A stretch of 64,000 nucleotides of DNA from Myxococcus qinghaiensis (GCF_024198215.1 NZ_JAKCFA010000007.1:248001-312000); one strand, 5' to 3'; positions 18,859-28,700 are shown, numbered from the stretch's first letter. The notes: generated by a model from the letters alone, not told the origin. Translations and numbers: made by a program.

Positions 18859-19647
18859 ATGAAGCGACTGGCACGAGTCGGTCTGGTGTTCGGAGTTCTC
18901 GCCCTGGGCGGCACGGTGGCCTGTAAAGGCGAGGAGGACGTCGGCAAGGCGGAACGCATCAAGGGCAGCAATCACCTGAGCAAGAAGGAGTACAAGGAGG
19001 CCGCCGCGGCGTACGCGCTTTCCCTCCAGGCGGACCCCAAGCAGGAGAAGGTCTGGGAGAAGAAGGCGTTCGCCCACCTCCAGCTCGGGGAGATCGACAA
19101 GGCGAGTGAGTCCGTCCTGAAGATCCTCGAGATGAAGACCACGCCGGCGGAGAAGGCCGAGACGTACCGGACGCTCGCCAGCATGAACATGCAGGGCGGC
19201 GCCACGGAAGCGGCCGAGAAGTACTTCAACGAGGCCCTGAAGCTGGAGCCGAAGGACGAAGCGTCCCTCGGGTGGATTGCTGAAATCTACGCCCAGCGCG
19301 GTGGCGCGCGCTCCATGGTGGCGCCCATCGTCAAGGCCGACCTGGAGAAGTCGATCAGCTATTACGACCAGGTCATCGCCATCAACCCCAACTCCGCCAA
19401 CACGTACCTCAACAAGCGCGTGGTGATGGGCCGCCTCATGGAGTACGAGCGGCAGCAGAAGGAGATGGCGCTGTCGGAGGCCACCGAGAACGCGAAGGAC
19501 CCGGCCGTCGTCGCCGAGGCGAACGCCCGCGCCGCCGAGCACCAGAAGCGCATGGACGATTTCCAGGTCCAGTTCGCGGAGATGACCAAGAAGTTCAGCG
19601 AGGCGCAGAAGGCCACCAAGGCCCAGGCCGCGGCGGGCACGCCGTAG
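18859..19647 (+). CDS. TPR-repeat lipoprotein
   Basis: A 262-residue lipoprotein: basic n-region (MKRLAR), hydrophobic core, and lipobox GGTVAC with the lipidated cysteine at 22. The mature part has three or four TPR-like helical pairs (KGSNHLSKKEYKEAAAAYAL; QLGEIDKASESVLKIL; AEKYFNEALKLEPKDEASLG; EKSISYYDQVIAINPNSANT) and ends with an Ala/Lys/Glu-rich helix. It is probably a scaffold in the periplasm or on the outer membrane; partners are unknown. The ATG at 18859 is chosen for the signal peptide, with GAAAGG upstream. A strong terminator follows, so it is monocistronic. Confidence 0.87.
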   Translation: MKRLARVGLVFGVLALGGTVACKGEEDVGKAERIKGSNHLSKKEYKEAAAAYALSLQADPKQEKVWEKKAFAHLQLGEIDKASESVLKILEMKTTPAEKAETYRTLASMNMQGGATEAAEKYFNEALKLEPKDEASLGWIAEIYAQRGGARSMVAPIVKADLEKSISYYDQVIAINPNSANTYLNKRVVMGRLMEYERQQKEMALSEATENAKDPAVVAEANARAAEHQKRMDDFQVQFAEMTKKFSEAQKATKAQAAAGTP

Positions 19648-19670
19648 TCCCCTCGCCTTCGTGAAGCTCC

Positions 19671-19714
19671 AGGGCCTGGAACCGCGCACCGGTTCCAGGC
19701 CCTTCTTCTTTTCT
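19671..19714 (+). terminator. Intrinsic terminator after the TPR lipoprotein gene
   Basis: AGGGCCTGGAACC (19671-19683) pairs perfectly with GGTTCCAGGCCCT (19691-19703), 13 bp with a 7-base loop, followed by a pyrimidine tract TCTTCTTTTCTC. It lies 24 bases after the stop codon. Confidence 0.88.
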
Positions 19715-19758
19715 CGCCAGGCAGAAGCGTTTCCTGGGTGTCACGCGGTGATTCCGTC

Positions 19759-19773
19759 GTGCCCCGGGGGCAC
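19759..19773. promoter_or_regulatory. Dyad upstream of the formaldehyde genes
   Basis: GTGCCCCGGGGGCAC is a 15-base inverted repeat (7-base arms) 47 bases before the frmA start codon. Formaldehyde genes are often controlled by local repressors, so this could be an operator. No regulator gene is adjacent. Confidence 0.35.
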
Positions 19774-19819
19774 CGCGCGCATTACGCTGGGGCCTCAAAC
19801 TTCACAGGGAGGCTCGTGT

Positions 19820-20932
19820 ATGGACGTGCGCGCGGCGGTGGCGCTCGAGGCGGGAAAGCCGTTGAGCATCGAGACGGTTCACCTCGAGGGGCCCAAGGCG
19901 GGAGAGGTGCTCATCGAGCTGAAGGCCACCGGCATCTGCCACACGGACGAGTTCACGCTCTCCGGGCAGGACCCGGAGGGCTTGTTCCCCGCCATCCTCG
20001 GGCATGAGGGAGCGGGCGTGGTGGTGGACGTGGGGCCGGGCGTGACGACGCTGCGCAAGGGCGACCACGTCATCCCGCTGTACACGCCGGAGTGCCGGCA
20101 GTGTAGGTCGTGCCTGTCGCGCAAGACGAACCTGTGTACCGCCATCCGCGCGACGCAGGGCAAGGGGCTGATGCCGGACGGCACCAGTCGCTTCCGGTTG
20201 GGCAAGCAGAGCGTGCACCACTACATGGGCACGTCCACCTTCGCGCAGTTCACCGTGCTGCCGGAGATAGCGGTCGCGAAGATTCGCGAGGACGCCCCGT
20301 TCGACAAGGTCTGCTACATCGGCTGCGGCGTGACGACGGGCATCGGCGCGGTGGTGTACACGGCGAAGGTGGAGGCGGGCGCGCGCGTCGTCGTCTTCGG
20401 GCTCGGCGGAATCGGCCTCAACGTGGTGCAGGCCGCGCGCATGGTGGGCGCTGACCAGATTGTCGGCGTGGACATCAACCCCGCGCGCAAGGCCATGGCG
20501 GAGAAGTTCGGCCTCACCCACTTCGTCAACCCGAAGGAGGTCGAGGGGGATCTGGTGCCCTACCTCGTCAACCTGACGAACGGCGGCGCGGACTACAGCT
20601 TCGAGTGCATCGGCAACGTGAACACGATGCGCCAGGCGCTCGAGTGCTGCCACCGGGGCTGGGGCGAGAGCATCGTCATCGGCGTGGCGGGGGCCGGGCA
20701 GGAGATCAAGACGCGGCCGTTCCAGCTCGTCACGGGGCGCGTGTGGAAGGGCAGCGCGTTCGGTGGCGCGCGCGGCCGGACTGACGTGCCGCAGATTGTC
20801 GACTGGTACATGAACGGGAAGATCAACGTCGACGACCTCATCACCCACACGCTGAAGCTGGAGGACATCAACCAGGGCTTCGACCTGATGCACCGGGGCG
20901 AGTCCATCCGCAGCGTGGTGAAGTACTCATGA
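19820..20932 (+). CDS. frmA: S-(hydroxymethyl)glutathione dehydrogenase, class III ADH
   Basis: A 370-residue zinc alcohol dehydrogenase that oxidises S-(hydroxymethyl)glutathione, the spontaneous adduct of formaldehyde and glutathione, using NAD. Catalytic zinc ligands are C40 (ATGICHTDE) and H62 (GHEGAG) with a third cysteine in YIGCGVTTG; the structural zinc cysteines are C92, C95, C98 and C106. The NAD site has GLGGIGLNVVQ. Length equals the family norm (about 369). The start is the ATG after CAGGGAGG. The next gene, the thioester hydrolase of the same pathway, overlaps by four bases. Confidence 0.94.
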   Translation: MDVRAAVALEAGKPLSIETVHLEGPKAGEVLIELKATGICHTDEFTLSGQDPEGLFPAILGHEGAGVVVDVGPGVTTLRKGDHVIPLYTPECRQCRSCLSRKTNLCTAIRATQGKGLMPDGTSRFRLGKQSVHHYMGTSTFAQFTVLPEIAVAKIREDAPFDKVCYIGCGVTTGIGAVVYTAKVEAGARVVVFGLGGIGLNVVQAARMVGADQIVGVDINPARKAMAEKFGLTHFVNPKEVEGDLVPYLVNLTNGGADYSFECIGNVNTMRQALECCHRGWGESIVIGVAGAGQEIKTRPFQLVTGRVWKGSAFGGARGRTDVPQIVDWYMNGKINVDDLITHTLKLEDINQGFDLMHRGESIRSVVKYS

Positions 20933-21780
20933 TGGCGGCCCCCACACTGCTGAGCCAGCACCGCTGCTTCGACGGCACCGTCGGCTTCTACAAGCACGGG
21001 TCCGAGGCGTGCGGGGGTGAGGTGCGCTTCGGTGTCTTCGTCCCGCCGCAGGCGCGGGAGCGCAAGGTACCGGTGCTCTACTACCTCGCCGGCCTCACGT
21101 GCACGGAGGACACCTTCCTCATCAAGGGGGGCGCGCAGCGCGTGGCCTCCGAGCTGGGGCTGATGCTGGTGGCACCGGACACCAGTCCGCGCGGCGCGGG
21201 TTATCCCGGCGAGGACGCCTCCTGGGACTTCGGCGTGGGCGCGGGCTTCTACCTGGACGCCACCCAGGCGCCCTGGTCCGCGCGCTATCGCATGGGCACG
21301 TACGTCACCCGGGAGCTGCCCGCGCTCATCGCCGAGCACTTCCCCGCCCGGGAGGACCGTCAGGGCATCTTCGGGCACTCCATGGGCGGCCATGGCGCGC
21401 TGGTGTGCGCGCTGCGAAATCCGGAGCGCTACCGCTCCGTGTCCGCCTTCGCGCCCATCGTCGCGCCCATGCGCGTGCCCTGGGGACAGAAGGCGTTCAA
21501 GGGCTACCTGGGCGAGGACACGGCCACGTGGCGCGAGTACGACGCCACGGAGCTCATCCGCGCCGCGAAGACGCCGCTTCCCCCGCTGCTGGTGGACCAG
21601 GGCACGGGCGACAAGTTCCTCAATGAGCAGCTCAAGCCAGAGCTGCTGAAGGAGGCGTGCGACGCCACGGGGCAGCCGCTCACGCTGCGCATCCATGAGG
21701 GGTATGACCACGGCTACTACTTCATCTCCACGTTCATGGAGGACCACCTGCGGCACCACGCCGCGGCGCTGAACGCGTAG
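20929..21780 (+). CDS. frmB: S-formylglutathione hydrolase
   Basis: A 283-residue esterase-D-family alpha/beta hydrolase that splits S-formylglutathione into formate and glutathione, completing formaldehyde detoxification. The nucleophile elbow is GHSMGG (S151); the likely triad partners are D228 (DQGTGDKF) and H261 (HEGYDHGYY). The LAGLTCTED segment near 53-61 is a family signature. The ATG overlaps the frmA stop (ATGA), so expression is coupled. Full length. Confidence 0.94.
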   Translation: MMAAPTLLSQHRCFDGTVGFYKHGSEACGGEVRFGVFVPPQARERKVPVLYYLAGLTCTEDTFLIKGGAQRVASELGLMLVAPDTSPRGAGYPGEDASWDFGVGAGFYLDATQAPWSARYRMGTYVTRELPALIAEHFPAREDRQGIFGHSMGGHGALVCALRNPERYRSVSAFAPIVAPMRVPWGQKAFKGYLGEDTATWREYDATELIRAAKTPLPPLLVDQGTGDKFLNEQLKPELLKEACDATGQPLTLRIHEGYDHGYYFISTFMEDHLRHHAAALNA

Positions 21781-21939
21781 CCTCGCGGACACCGCGCGGG
21801 GGTCCGGTGACGCACACGTCCGGGCCCCCGCGAGCGAGCCTGTCTGTCCGCTCGTGGGCTTTCGCTCGGGCCCTCGCGCCCGGCTTTGACGGCCCTTTCG
21901 TCGAGGCATAGGGTGGGAGATCCGCTGGAGGGCCGGGCG

Positions 21940-23019
21940 ATGACGGGTGCACTTCCATCCACGACGACACCGTCCGGTACGGGGCGCCTGAACCGGCCCC
22001 GCCGGCTCGCGGTCGAAGCGCTCGGCTGCGGGCTGCTCGTGGTGGCACTCGAGGGCGCCCACCATGGCGCGGAGCACCTGGGCGTGAGCGCCACCGACGG
22101 GCGCCTCTTCATGTCCCTGGCCGCGGGCGTCGTCCTCGCCTGTCTCACGCTGGTGCTCCAGCCGTTATCCGGGGCGCACTTCAACCCCGCCCTCACCTTC
22201 GCTGACGCGCTGGAGGACGGCACGCCGTGGAAGGACGTGCCTCGCTACGTGCTCGCCCAGCTCGGCGGCGGCCTGGTCGGACGGCTGGTGGCGCACCTCA
22301 TGTGCGGCGAGCCCCTGCTCATCGCGACGCGCGCTCCCTCCGCCAGCTCCGCGCAGTTCCTCACGGAGCTGGTGGCCACCTTCGGGCTGCTGGTGGTGGT
22401 GCGCGGGTGCGTGCGCAGCCGTCCGTCCGCGACGCCCCTGGTCGTCGCGAGCTATGTCGCCGCCACCGTCTGGTTCACCGACTCGCGCTCGCTCGCCAAT
22501 CCCGCGCTCATCCTCGCGCGCGCGGTGAGCACTCGCGCCAGTGCGCTGCATGCGATGGATGTCGAGTCCTTCGTCGCCGCGCAGATGTTGGGCGCCACGC
22601 TCGCCGTGCTGCTCTTCCGCTGGCTGATGGTGCCCACGGAGAAGCCCGCGCAACGCCCCTGGTGCGTCATCTTCCAGTGCTCGCGTCCCACGGTGGCCGA
22701 GCAGGCCGTCACCGTCTTCAATGGCCTCTCCGCACAGGACCGGGCCCGGGCCACGGTGGATGGCGCCGCCGGTGAAGGCGCCGCGCAGGGCCTTCCGCCG
22801 CTCGTGGTGCGACTCCTCCTGCCCGGTGAGGAGGAGCCGCTGTTGGAGGGGGGCGCGTCCTGGCGGGTGCCCGTGAGCGAGGACGGGACTCCGGACGCCA
22901 CGCAGCGCCTCCGGGCGTCGCTGCGAGAGCCCATCCAGCGGCTGTTGCGTGAGCGGGGATGGTCCCGGCTGCATGCCGTCGGCGATGCCGCGCACGAGGC
23001 GCCGCGCCACACCACTTGA
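21940..23019 (+). CDS. Aquaporin-family channel fused to a degenerate ArsC-like domain
   Basis: A 359-residue protein. Residues 15-235 are a MIP channel with both half-helix motifs: GAHFNPALTFADA and, in the second half, SLANPALILARA, which keeps the pore arginine. Residues about 240-345 resemble a low-molecular-weight phosphatase-type arsenate reductase: WCVIFQCSRPTVAEQAVTVF aligns with the P-loop region, and a PDATQRLRASLREPIQRLLR helix aligns with the family's last helix. However, the catalytic C-X5-R loop is shortened and its order is lost. Related MIP-ArsC fusions are known in actinobacteria for arsenate reduction and arsenite export. Here the enzyme half is probably inactive. The ATG at 21940 has GGAGG upstream; a longer TTG start at 21886 lacks one. 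Confidence 0.8.
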   Translation: MTGALPSTTTPSGTGRLNRPRRLAVEALGCGLLVVALEGAHHGAEHLGVSATDGRLFMSLAAGVVLACLTLVLQPLSGAHFNPALTFADALEDGTPWKDVPRYVLAQLGGGLVGRLVAHLMCGEPLLIATRAPSASSAQFLTELVATFGLLVVVRGCVRSRPSATPLVVASYVAATVWFTDSRSLANPALILARAVSTRASALHAMDVESFVAAQMLGATLAVLLFRWLMVPTEKPAQRPWCVIFQCSRPTVAEQAVTVFNGLSAQDRARATVDGAAGEGAAQGLPPLVVRLLLPGEEEPLLEGGASWRVPVSEDGTPDATQRLRASLREPIQRLLRERGWSRLHAVGDAAHEAPRHTT

Positions 23020-23053
23020 AGACTTCGCTCCACGAAGGAGAGGCACCCCCTTG

Positions 23054-24334
23054 ATGGAAGGACTTCCGCCGGCCGTTGCGTGGCCGCCGCTCCAGACGTT
23101 GATGCGCCTGACCCTCGCCCTGGGCGTGGGCCTGTTCGTGGGGCTGGAGCGCGAGTGGCGTGGCAAGGAGGCCGGCCTGCGCACCTTCGGCTTCGCATCG
23201 TTGCTGGGGGCCATGGGCGGGCTGCTGGGCACTCCGTTCGCCATCACCGCCGTGGCCCTGCTGGGCGTGCTGGTGGGCTTCCTGAACTGGCAGTCGCTGC
23301 GCGCGAACGAGGGCGCGGAGCTGACCACCTCCGCCGCGCTGCTCGTCACCGGCTTCACGGGCGTGCTGTGCGGCCTGGGGCACGTGGTGACGCCGGCCGC
23401 GGTGGCCGTGACGAGCGCGGGGCTGCTCACGTGGAAGGAGCGACTGGCGGGCTTCAGCAGCAAGATCACCGCCGAGGAGCTGCGCTCCGCCATCCTGCTG
23501 GCCATCCTCGCCTTCGCCATCTACCCGGTGTTGCCGACCGAGCCCGTGGACCCCTGGGGGCTCATCGTGCCCCGCGTGGCGTGGGTGACGGTCATCCTCA
23601 TCGCGGCGATGGGGTTCGTGAACTACGTGTTGCTCAAGCTCTTCGGCACGCGCGGCGTGGAGGTGACGGGGTTCCTGGGCGGGCTCGTCAACAGCACTGT
23701 CACGGTGACGGAGCTGGCCTATCGAGTGAAGGAGACGGACGGCCGGCTCCAGGACGTCGCGTACCGAGGCGTCATGCTGGCCACGGCGGCGATGGCGCTG
23801 CGCAATGCCGTCCTGCTCGGCATCCTGTCGTATCGCGCGCTGGTGAACTCCGTGGTGCCGCTCGTGCTCATCCTGCTGTCGAGCATGGGGCTCGCGCTGG
23901 TGAGGGCCCGTCAGGTCCCGAGCAGCGCCGCCGCCCCGCCGTCGCTGCCTCTGGAGAGCCCCTTCTCGCTCACGTCCGCGCTCAAGTTCGGAGTGATGTT
24001 GCTCTTGTTCCAGGTCGTGGGCACGGTGGGACAGAGCCTGCTGGGCCACGCGGGTTTCTATGCGGTGAGCGCGCTGGGAGGCTTGGTGTCGAGCGCATCC
24101 GCGGTGGCCTCGGCCGCGTCACTGAGTTCGCATGGGTCGCTGTCACCGACCACCGCGGGAGTCGGCGCCACCATCGCGTCACTCGCGAGCGCCGCCGTCA
24201 GCTTCGTGGTGGTGGCACGCGTGTCCGGACAGCGGGCGCTCACCGTGCGACTGGGCTGGGCGCTCGGGACGGTGTTCGCCCTGGGGCTCGCCGGGGCCTT
24301 CGTCCAGACCCGAATCGGGGGACTGCTCCCCTGA
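23054..24334 (+). CDS. MgtC/SapB-family membrane protein with DUF4010 domain
   Basis: A 426-residue polytopic protein. The first 140 residues match the MgtC/SapB signature (LALGVGLFVGLEREWRGKEAGLRT, then helices), and the rest, with about eight further helices and GFLGGLVNSTVTVTELA, matches DUF4010. Proteins of this kind are linked to ion or metal homeostasis, but no transport activity can be read from the sequence. It starts 34 bases after the aquaporin fusion, probably in the same operon. ATG 23054 is preceded by an AAGGAGAGG purine run. Confidence 0.82.
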   Translation: MEGLPPAVAWPPLQTLMRLTLALGVGLFVGLEREWRGKEAGLRTFGFASLLGAMGGLLGTPFAITAVALLGVLVGFLNWQSLRANEGAELTTSAALLVTGFTGVLCGLGHVVTPAAVAVTSAGLLTWKERLAGFSSKITAEELRSAILLAILAFAIYPVLPTEPVDPWGLIVPRVAWVTVILIAAMGFVNYVLLKLFGTRGVEVTGFLGGLVNSTVTVTELAYRVKETDGRLQDVAYRGVMLATAAMALRNAVLLGILSYRALVNSVVPLVLILLSSMGLALVRARQVPSSAAAPPSLPLESPFSLTSALKFGVMLLLFQVVGTVGQSLLGHAGFYAVSALGGLVSSASAVASAASLSSHGSLSPTTAGVGATIASLASAAVSFVVVARVSGQRALTVRLGWALGTVFALGLAGAFVQTRIGGLLP

Positions 24335-24352
24335 GCCCCGGAGGTTCCGGGC

Positions 24353-24574
24353 CTAACGACGCTTGCGCGAGCCGCCACCGAACAGGGCGAGGAGGATGCC
24401 GCCCGCCAGCGCGGCGCCACCGCCCGCGATGTACAGCGTGGTGTTCTCGCTGTACTTGCCCGTGAGGACCTGTGACGCGCGCTCGGTCAGCGACTCGCGC
24501 GCATTCAGCCCCGTCCACAGCAACACGCCGCCCGCGACGGCGAGCATCACTCCCACCAACCGGATGATTCCCAC
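24353..24574 (-). CDS. DUF3185-like small membrane protein
   Basis: A 73-residue protein with two membrane segments (about 4-22 and 46-65) separated by a short polar loop containing RESLTERASQVLTGKYSENT, and a basic GGGSRKRR tail. The layout matches the DUF3185 group of unknown function. It is convergent with the preceding gene (18-base gap) and monocistronic. Confidence 0.7.
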   Translation of the reverse strand: MGIIRLVGVMLAVAGGVLLWTGLNARESLTERASQVLTGKYSENTTLYIAGGGAALAGGILLALFGGGSRKRR

Positions 24575-24680
24575 GGAGACTCCTCGAGTTGAACCTGGAG
24601 CGTTATAGCGCCCCAGGAAGGCCCTCGGTGGAAATGAGGGGCGGCGTGACGCTGGGAGGAGCCTCCCCTGGAGGTGTCGT

Positions 24681-25508
24681 CTACTCCTGCACGGACGACT
24701 GGGCCGGCTGCTTGGGCTGCTTCGCCAGGTCCATGAGCTTCCTCATCCGGGTCGCGGTGTCGTCCTCGGGAAGGATGCCGGCCTGCTCCGCGATGGAGTC
24801 CGCCGCCTTCCGCTGACGCTCCTCCTGCAGCGTGGCCACCGCTTCGTGGTCGGGGAGGTTCGGCCCGAGCTCACCCACGACGGCGGAACGAATCCTCATC
24901 GCCGCGTTCTTCACCACCTGCTCGTTCTGGAAGATGGAGCCCTGCGCCTCGGGCCGCGACGTGCCGGTGCCGTACGCGGACACCACGCCACTGCGGAGCG
25001 TGAAGGCCTTCATCGAGACGAGCTTTCCGCCGCTTGTCCCCACTGCGTCCTCCAACATGACATGCGGCAGGACCCACACATCCGGAGAGATACCCTTCTC
25101 ACGGGCGGCGGAGATGCGCTCCTCGTCCGACGCCCCGACTCGCGTCGCGCTGGCAGGCAGGCCCTTCACCGGCACGATGCGCAACAGGGGGTCGGCGGAG
25201 AGTTCGCGTCGCAGAGATTCATCGAACTGCTTCCGGTCGAGCGACTTGGAGAGCGCTTCGGCGACGGTCGTCTCGAACACGGCGACCTGGATGGGGTCCT
25301 GGGGCGAGCGACGCGGCGCTTCGGCGATGGCCTTGGCGTAGTCCTCCTTCTCACGCTCCCTCGCGTCGATGCGGGCCTGCTCTGCCGGGTCGGAGCTGCG
25401 CACGGTCGTCTTGCCGTCGAGCCCCGTCGAGGTCGTGGTGACGGTCATGCCGGCACAACCAGTGAAGGCCAAGGCAACGAGGGCTGAGACAAGGGCGCGC
25501 GAATACAT
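24681..25508 (-). CDS. Predicted lipoprotein of unknown function
   Basis: A 275-residue lipoprotein: signal peptide MYSRALVSALVALAFTGC with the lipidated cysteine at 18. The mature protein has a conserved-looking alpha/beta core (PIQVAVFETTVAEALSKSLD, RRELSADPLLRIVPV, DVWVLPHVMLED, MKAFTLRSGVVSAYGTGTS) reminiscent of CsgG/LpoB-like folds, and a helical C-terminus. The ATG at 25508 has GGAG six bases upstream. I do not recognise a named family with confidence. Confidence 0.65.
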   Translation of the reverse strand: MYSRALVSALVALAFTGCAGMTVTTTSTGLDGKTTVRSSDPAEQARIDAREREKEDYAKAIAEAPRRSPQDPIQVAVFETTVAEALSKSLDRKQFDESLRRELSADPLLRIVPVKGLPASATRVGASDEERISAAREKGISPDVWVLPHVMLEDAVGTSGGKLVSMKAFTLRSGVVSAYGTGTSRPEAQGSIFQNEQVVKNAAMRIRSAVVGELGPNLPDHEAVATLQEERQRKAADSIAEQAGILPEDDTATRMRKLMDLAKQPKQPAQSSVQE

Positions 25509-25651
25509 GTGATCTCCGGGGGATGAGCAGGATGCCTGGCCGAGGACACCCAAGGTCCATCGGCACGGCACGCTCAGGACGAGGTCCGCGGAGAAAAATT
25601 CACTCGCGACGTTCCCTGCGCTCCCGAGCAGGGGCTTTCCGCCGACATAGG

Positions 25652-25758
25652 GATGCGCGCGAACGCCGAACCTCGGCGATTCGCGCTCCCCTGCCGCACA
25701 CGGCAGCCGACGCGGAGATGCGCGCGACCGCCGAACCTCAGCGCTTCGCGCTCCCCTT
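25652..25758. repeat. Pair of 44-bp hairpin-forming direct repeats at the RNase R 3' end
   Basis: Copies start at 25652 and 25717 (period 65 bp) and match at about 40 of 44 positions. Copy 1 contains CGCCGAACCTCGGCG flanked by further complementary bases, giving a long imperfect hairpin (GCGCGAA arms). Copy 2 covers the last codons and stop codon (25738-25740) of RNase R. The pair looks like a REP-type palindromic element that has become part of the gene end. Confidence 0.6.
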
Positions 25759-28700
25759 CCCCTTGCCTCCGGACGTCGACGATTTGGAGGCCTTGGCCGG
25801 GCGCTTCGGCTGGCTCTTGGGCGACTTCGCCTTGGCGGCAGCAGCCTTCACGGGCTTTGCCTTCGGCGCCTTCGCCTGGGACTTGGACGCCGAGGCCTTT
25901 GGAGCCTTGGCCTTGGCCGTGGACACCTTGGTCTTCGGCGGCTGAGCCTTGGGCACCTTGGCGCGTGACGGCTTCGCGGGAGCAGCCTTCTTCGCAGGCG
26001 CCTTGGCCGAAGCAGCTCGCTTCGCAGGAGTCAGCACGACAGGCATCTTGCCCACCGCCTTCGGTTTCGTGGCCGGAGTGCGCGACGCCGAGGCAACATC
26101 AACCGTCGCCTTAGGTTTCGCGGTCGGCTTACGCGACGCCGAGGCAACATCAACCGTTGCCTTCGGTTTCGCAGTCGAAGTGCGCGACGCCGAGGCGACA
26201 TTGGCCGCCACCTTCGTCGAGGCAGCCTTCGAGGGCGCAGTGGCCACATCGCGCTTGACGGCTGCCGCCCGCTTCGCACGAGTCGGCGCCTTCTCGGGCA
26301 CAGGCGTGACGCTCTCGGGCCGTGACTGGGTGGAGACCACGGCGGGCCGAGCCACCAGCGGCTGGGCCGCAGGCGGAGCGCTGACTGTTTCAGCCGGAGT
26401 CGACACATGCACAGACGGCTTCGAGGGAACCTCCGCCGTCCGCGCCGCCGCCACGTCGGGCGTCGAGTGCGCCACGGGCTCCTGCTGCTCGCGAACCGGC
26501 GGCTTCGCCGGAGGCTCGGGCGGAACGGAAGGCTGCCAGTTCTCCGGAGCGAACTCGGGCTTCACCTCCGCGGGCGGCTTCGGCGGCACGATGACGGACG
26601 CGGGGCGGTTGAAGCGACTGTCCTTCGACGAAGGCTTGCCGCCATGTCCGCCATGCCCCTGCCCATGCCGCGACTGGGGCTGCGAAGGCCGGCCACCCTT
26701 CTTCGCGGGCTGGCCCTGCGCGGCCAACGCACGCAGCCGGTCGAACCCGGGATGCGGCGACGACCCCGCGCTCTCGCTCGCGTCAGGCCCCGACCACGTC
26801 GGCGTGGCGGGCACCTCGGGCACGGCCTCCTCACGGACCTCCTGGGCCTCCTGCACGGGCACGCTGCTCGCGTCCGAGCCAGCGGCCTGCTCCGGCCGCA
26901 CGAACATCCGCCGCTTCGGCCCCTGCGCGTCGCCCGCGGACCGAGGACCAGACTGCGTCTTCGCCGCGTCGTCCTTCCAGGGCTTCTTGAACGCAGGCTC
27001 ACCACGTGAAGGCACGGCGGCCTCTTCGCGACGCCCCTCTCGCACGAAGCGCCCACGAGGACGCGAGGGCTCCTCACGCGCGGCCCAGGAACGAGCCGGT
27101 GCGCCCTGCGTCGTGTCGCGCTCCCACTGTCCAGGCTTGCCCGGCTTGGGCTTGCCGTACGGCAGCTGCTGCTCGCGCGGCTCGGGGCGACGACGCGCGG
27201 GTGCAGCGCCCTCATGACGCGTCAGCGGCGCCTCGCCCGCGAACTGGAGCGCGTCGAAGTCGATCTTCCGCGCCGTCGGATTCGCCGACAGCAGCCGCAC
27301 GCGGAGCTTCTGTCCCACGCGCACGCGTCGCCCGTTCGGATACACCAGCGAGTGCGTCTGCTTGTCCAGCTTCGAGCCCGGCCCCAGCGTCTCCGCCTTC
27401 ACCAGCCCCTCGACGTGCTCTGCGTCCAGTTCGACGAAGAACCCGAAGTCGGTGATGGCCGCCACGGTCGCCGCGAACTCCTCGCCGACCCGGTCCTTCA
27501 TCATCAGGGTCGCGTAGAAGGACACCACCTCCCGCTCCACCTGCATGGCCGCGCGCTCCCTGTCGGAGCACTGCATCGCCATGTCCTCGAGCTTCTCCTC
27601 CTCGCGGTCCAGCATCGCCAGCGACGGCTTGCGCCCCTGCCGTGCCCAGTGCGCCTTCAGCAGCCGGTGCACCAACAGGTCCGGATATCGCCGGATGGGC
27701 GAGGTGAAGTGCAGGTAGTGCTCCGCCGCGAGCCCGTAGTGGCCCACCTTCGACGGCGTGTACACGGCCTGCATCATCGAGCGCAGCAGGAGCTGGTTCA
27801 GCGCCCGCTGCTCCGGGTGCCCCGTGAGCTGACTGATGAACGCATCCAGCTCCTTCGAGGACACGCCGTCATCAATCTGCAGCTTGAAGCCGTACGCCTG
27901 CGCCAGCGCCCCGAAGGCGGCCAGCTTCTCCGGGTCCGGCTCGCCATGGAACCGGTACACCGTGGGCAGGCCTTCGTCCTGGAAGAAGCGCGCCACCGCC
28001 TCGTTGGCGGCGAGCATGCACTCCTCGATGAGCCGGTGGCTGTCCTTGCGCTCGCGCTTGTCCATGCGCTCGGGCAGGCCGTCCTTGCCCAGCACCACCT
28101 TGTGCTCGGGAATGTCGAAGTCGATGGCGCCCCGCTCCTTGCGCATCTTCATCAGCGCGCGGGCCAGCGACATCATCTTCTCGAAGTGCGGCTTGAAGGC
28201 GTTGCGGTGCGGCACGTCCTTGCCATCCAGGACGTCCTGCACCTCGTTGTACGTGCAGCGCGCCGCGCTGCGCATCACCGCCGGGTACAGCGTGGACGAG
28301 CGCCGCTGGCCCTGGGCGTCGAACGTCATGTCCGCCACCATGCACAGCCGGTCTTCGTCCGGCCGCAGGGAGCAGATGCCGTTGCTGAGCCGCTCCGGCA
28401 GCATGGGCAGCACGCGGTCCGGCAGGTACACGGACGTCGCGCGGCGCAAGGCCTCCGCGTCGAGCGCGCTGCGCTCGCGCACGTAGTGCGTCACGTCCGC
28501 GATGGCGACCACCAGTCGCCACCCGCCCGCCACGTCCTCCACGTACACCGCGTCGTCGAAGTCGCGCGCGTCCTCGCCGTCGATGGTGACGAGCTGCATC
28601 GAGCGCAGGTCCTTGCGCTCCTCCCCGCTCGCCTCCTCCGCCGACACCGTCACGGCGTAGCGGTCCGCCTCGTCCATGACCTCCGGAGGGAACTCATCCG

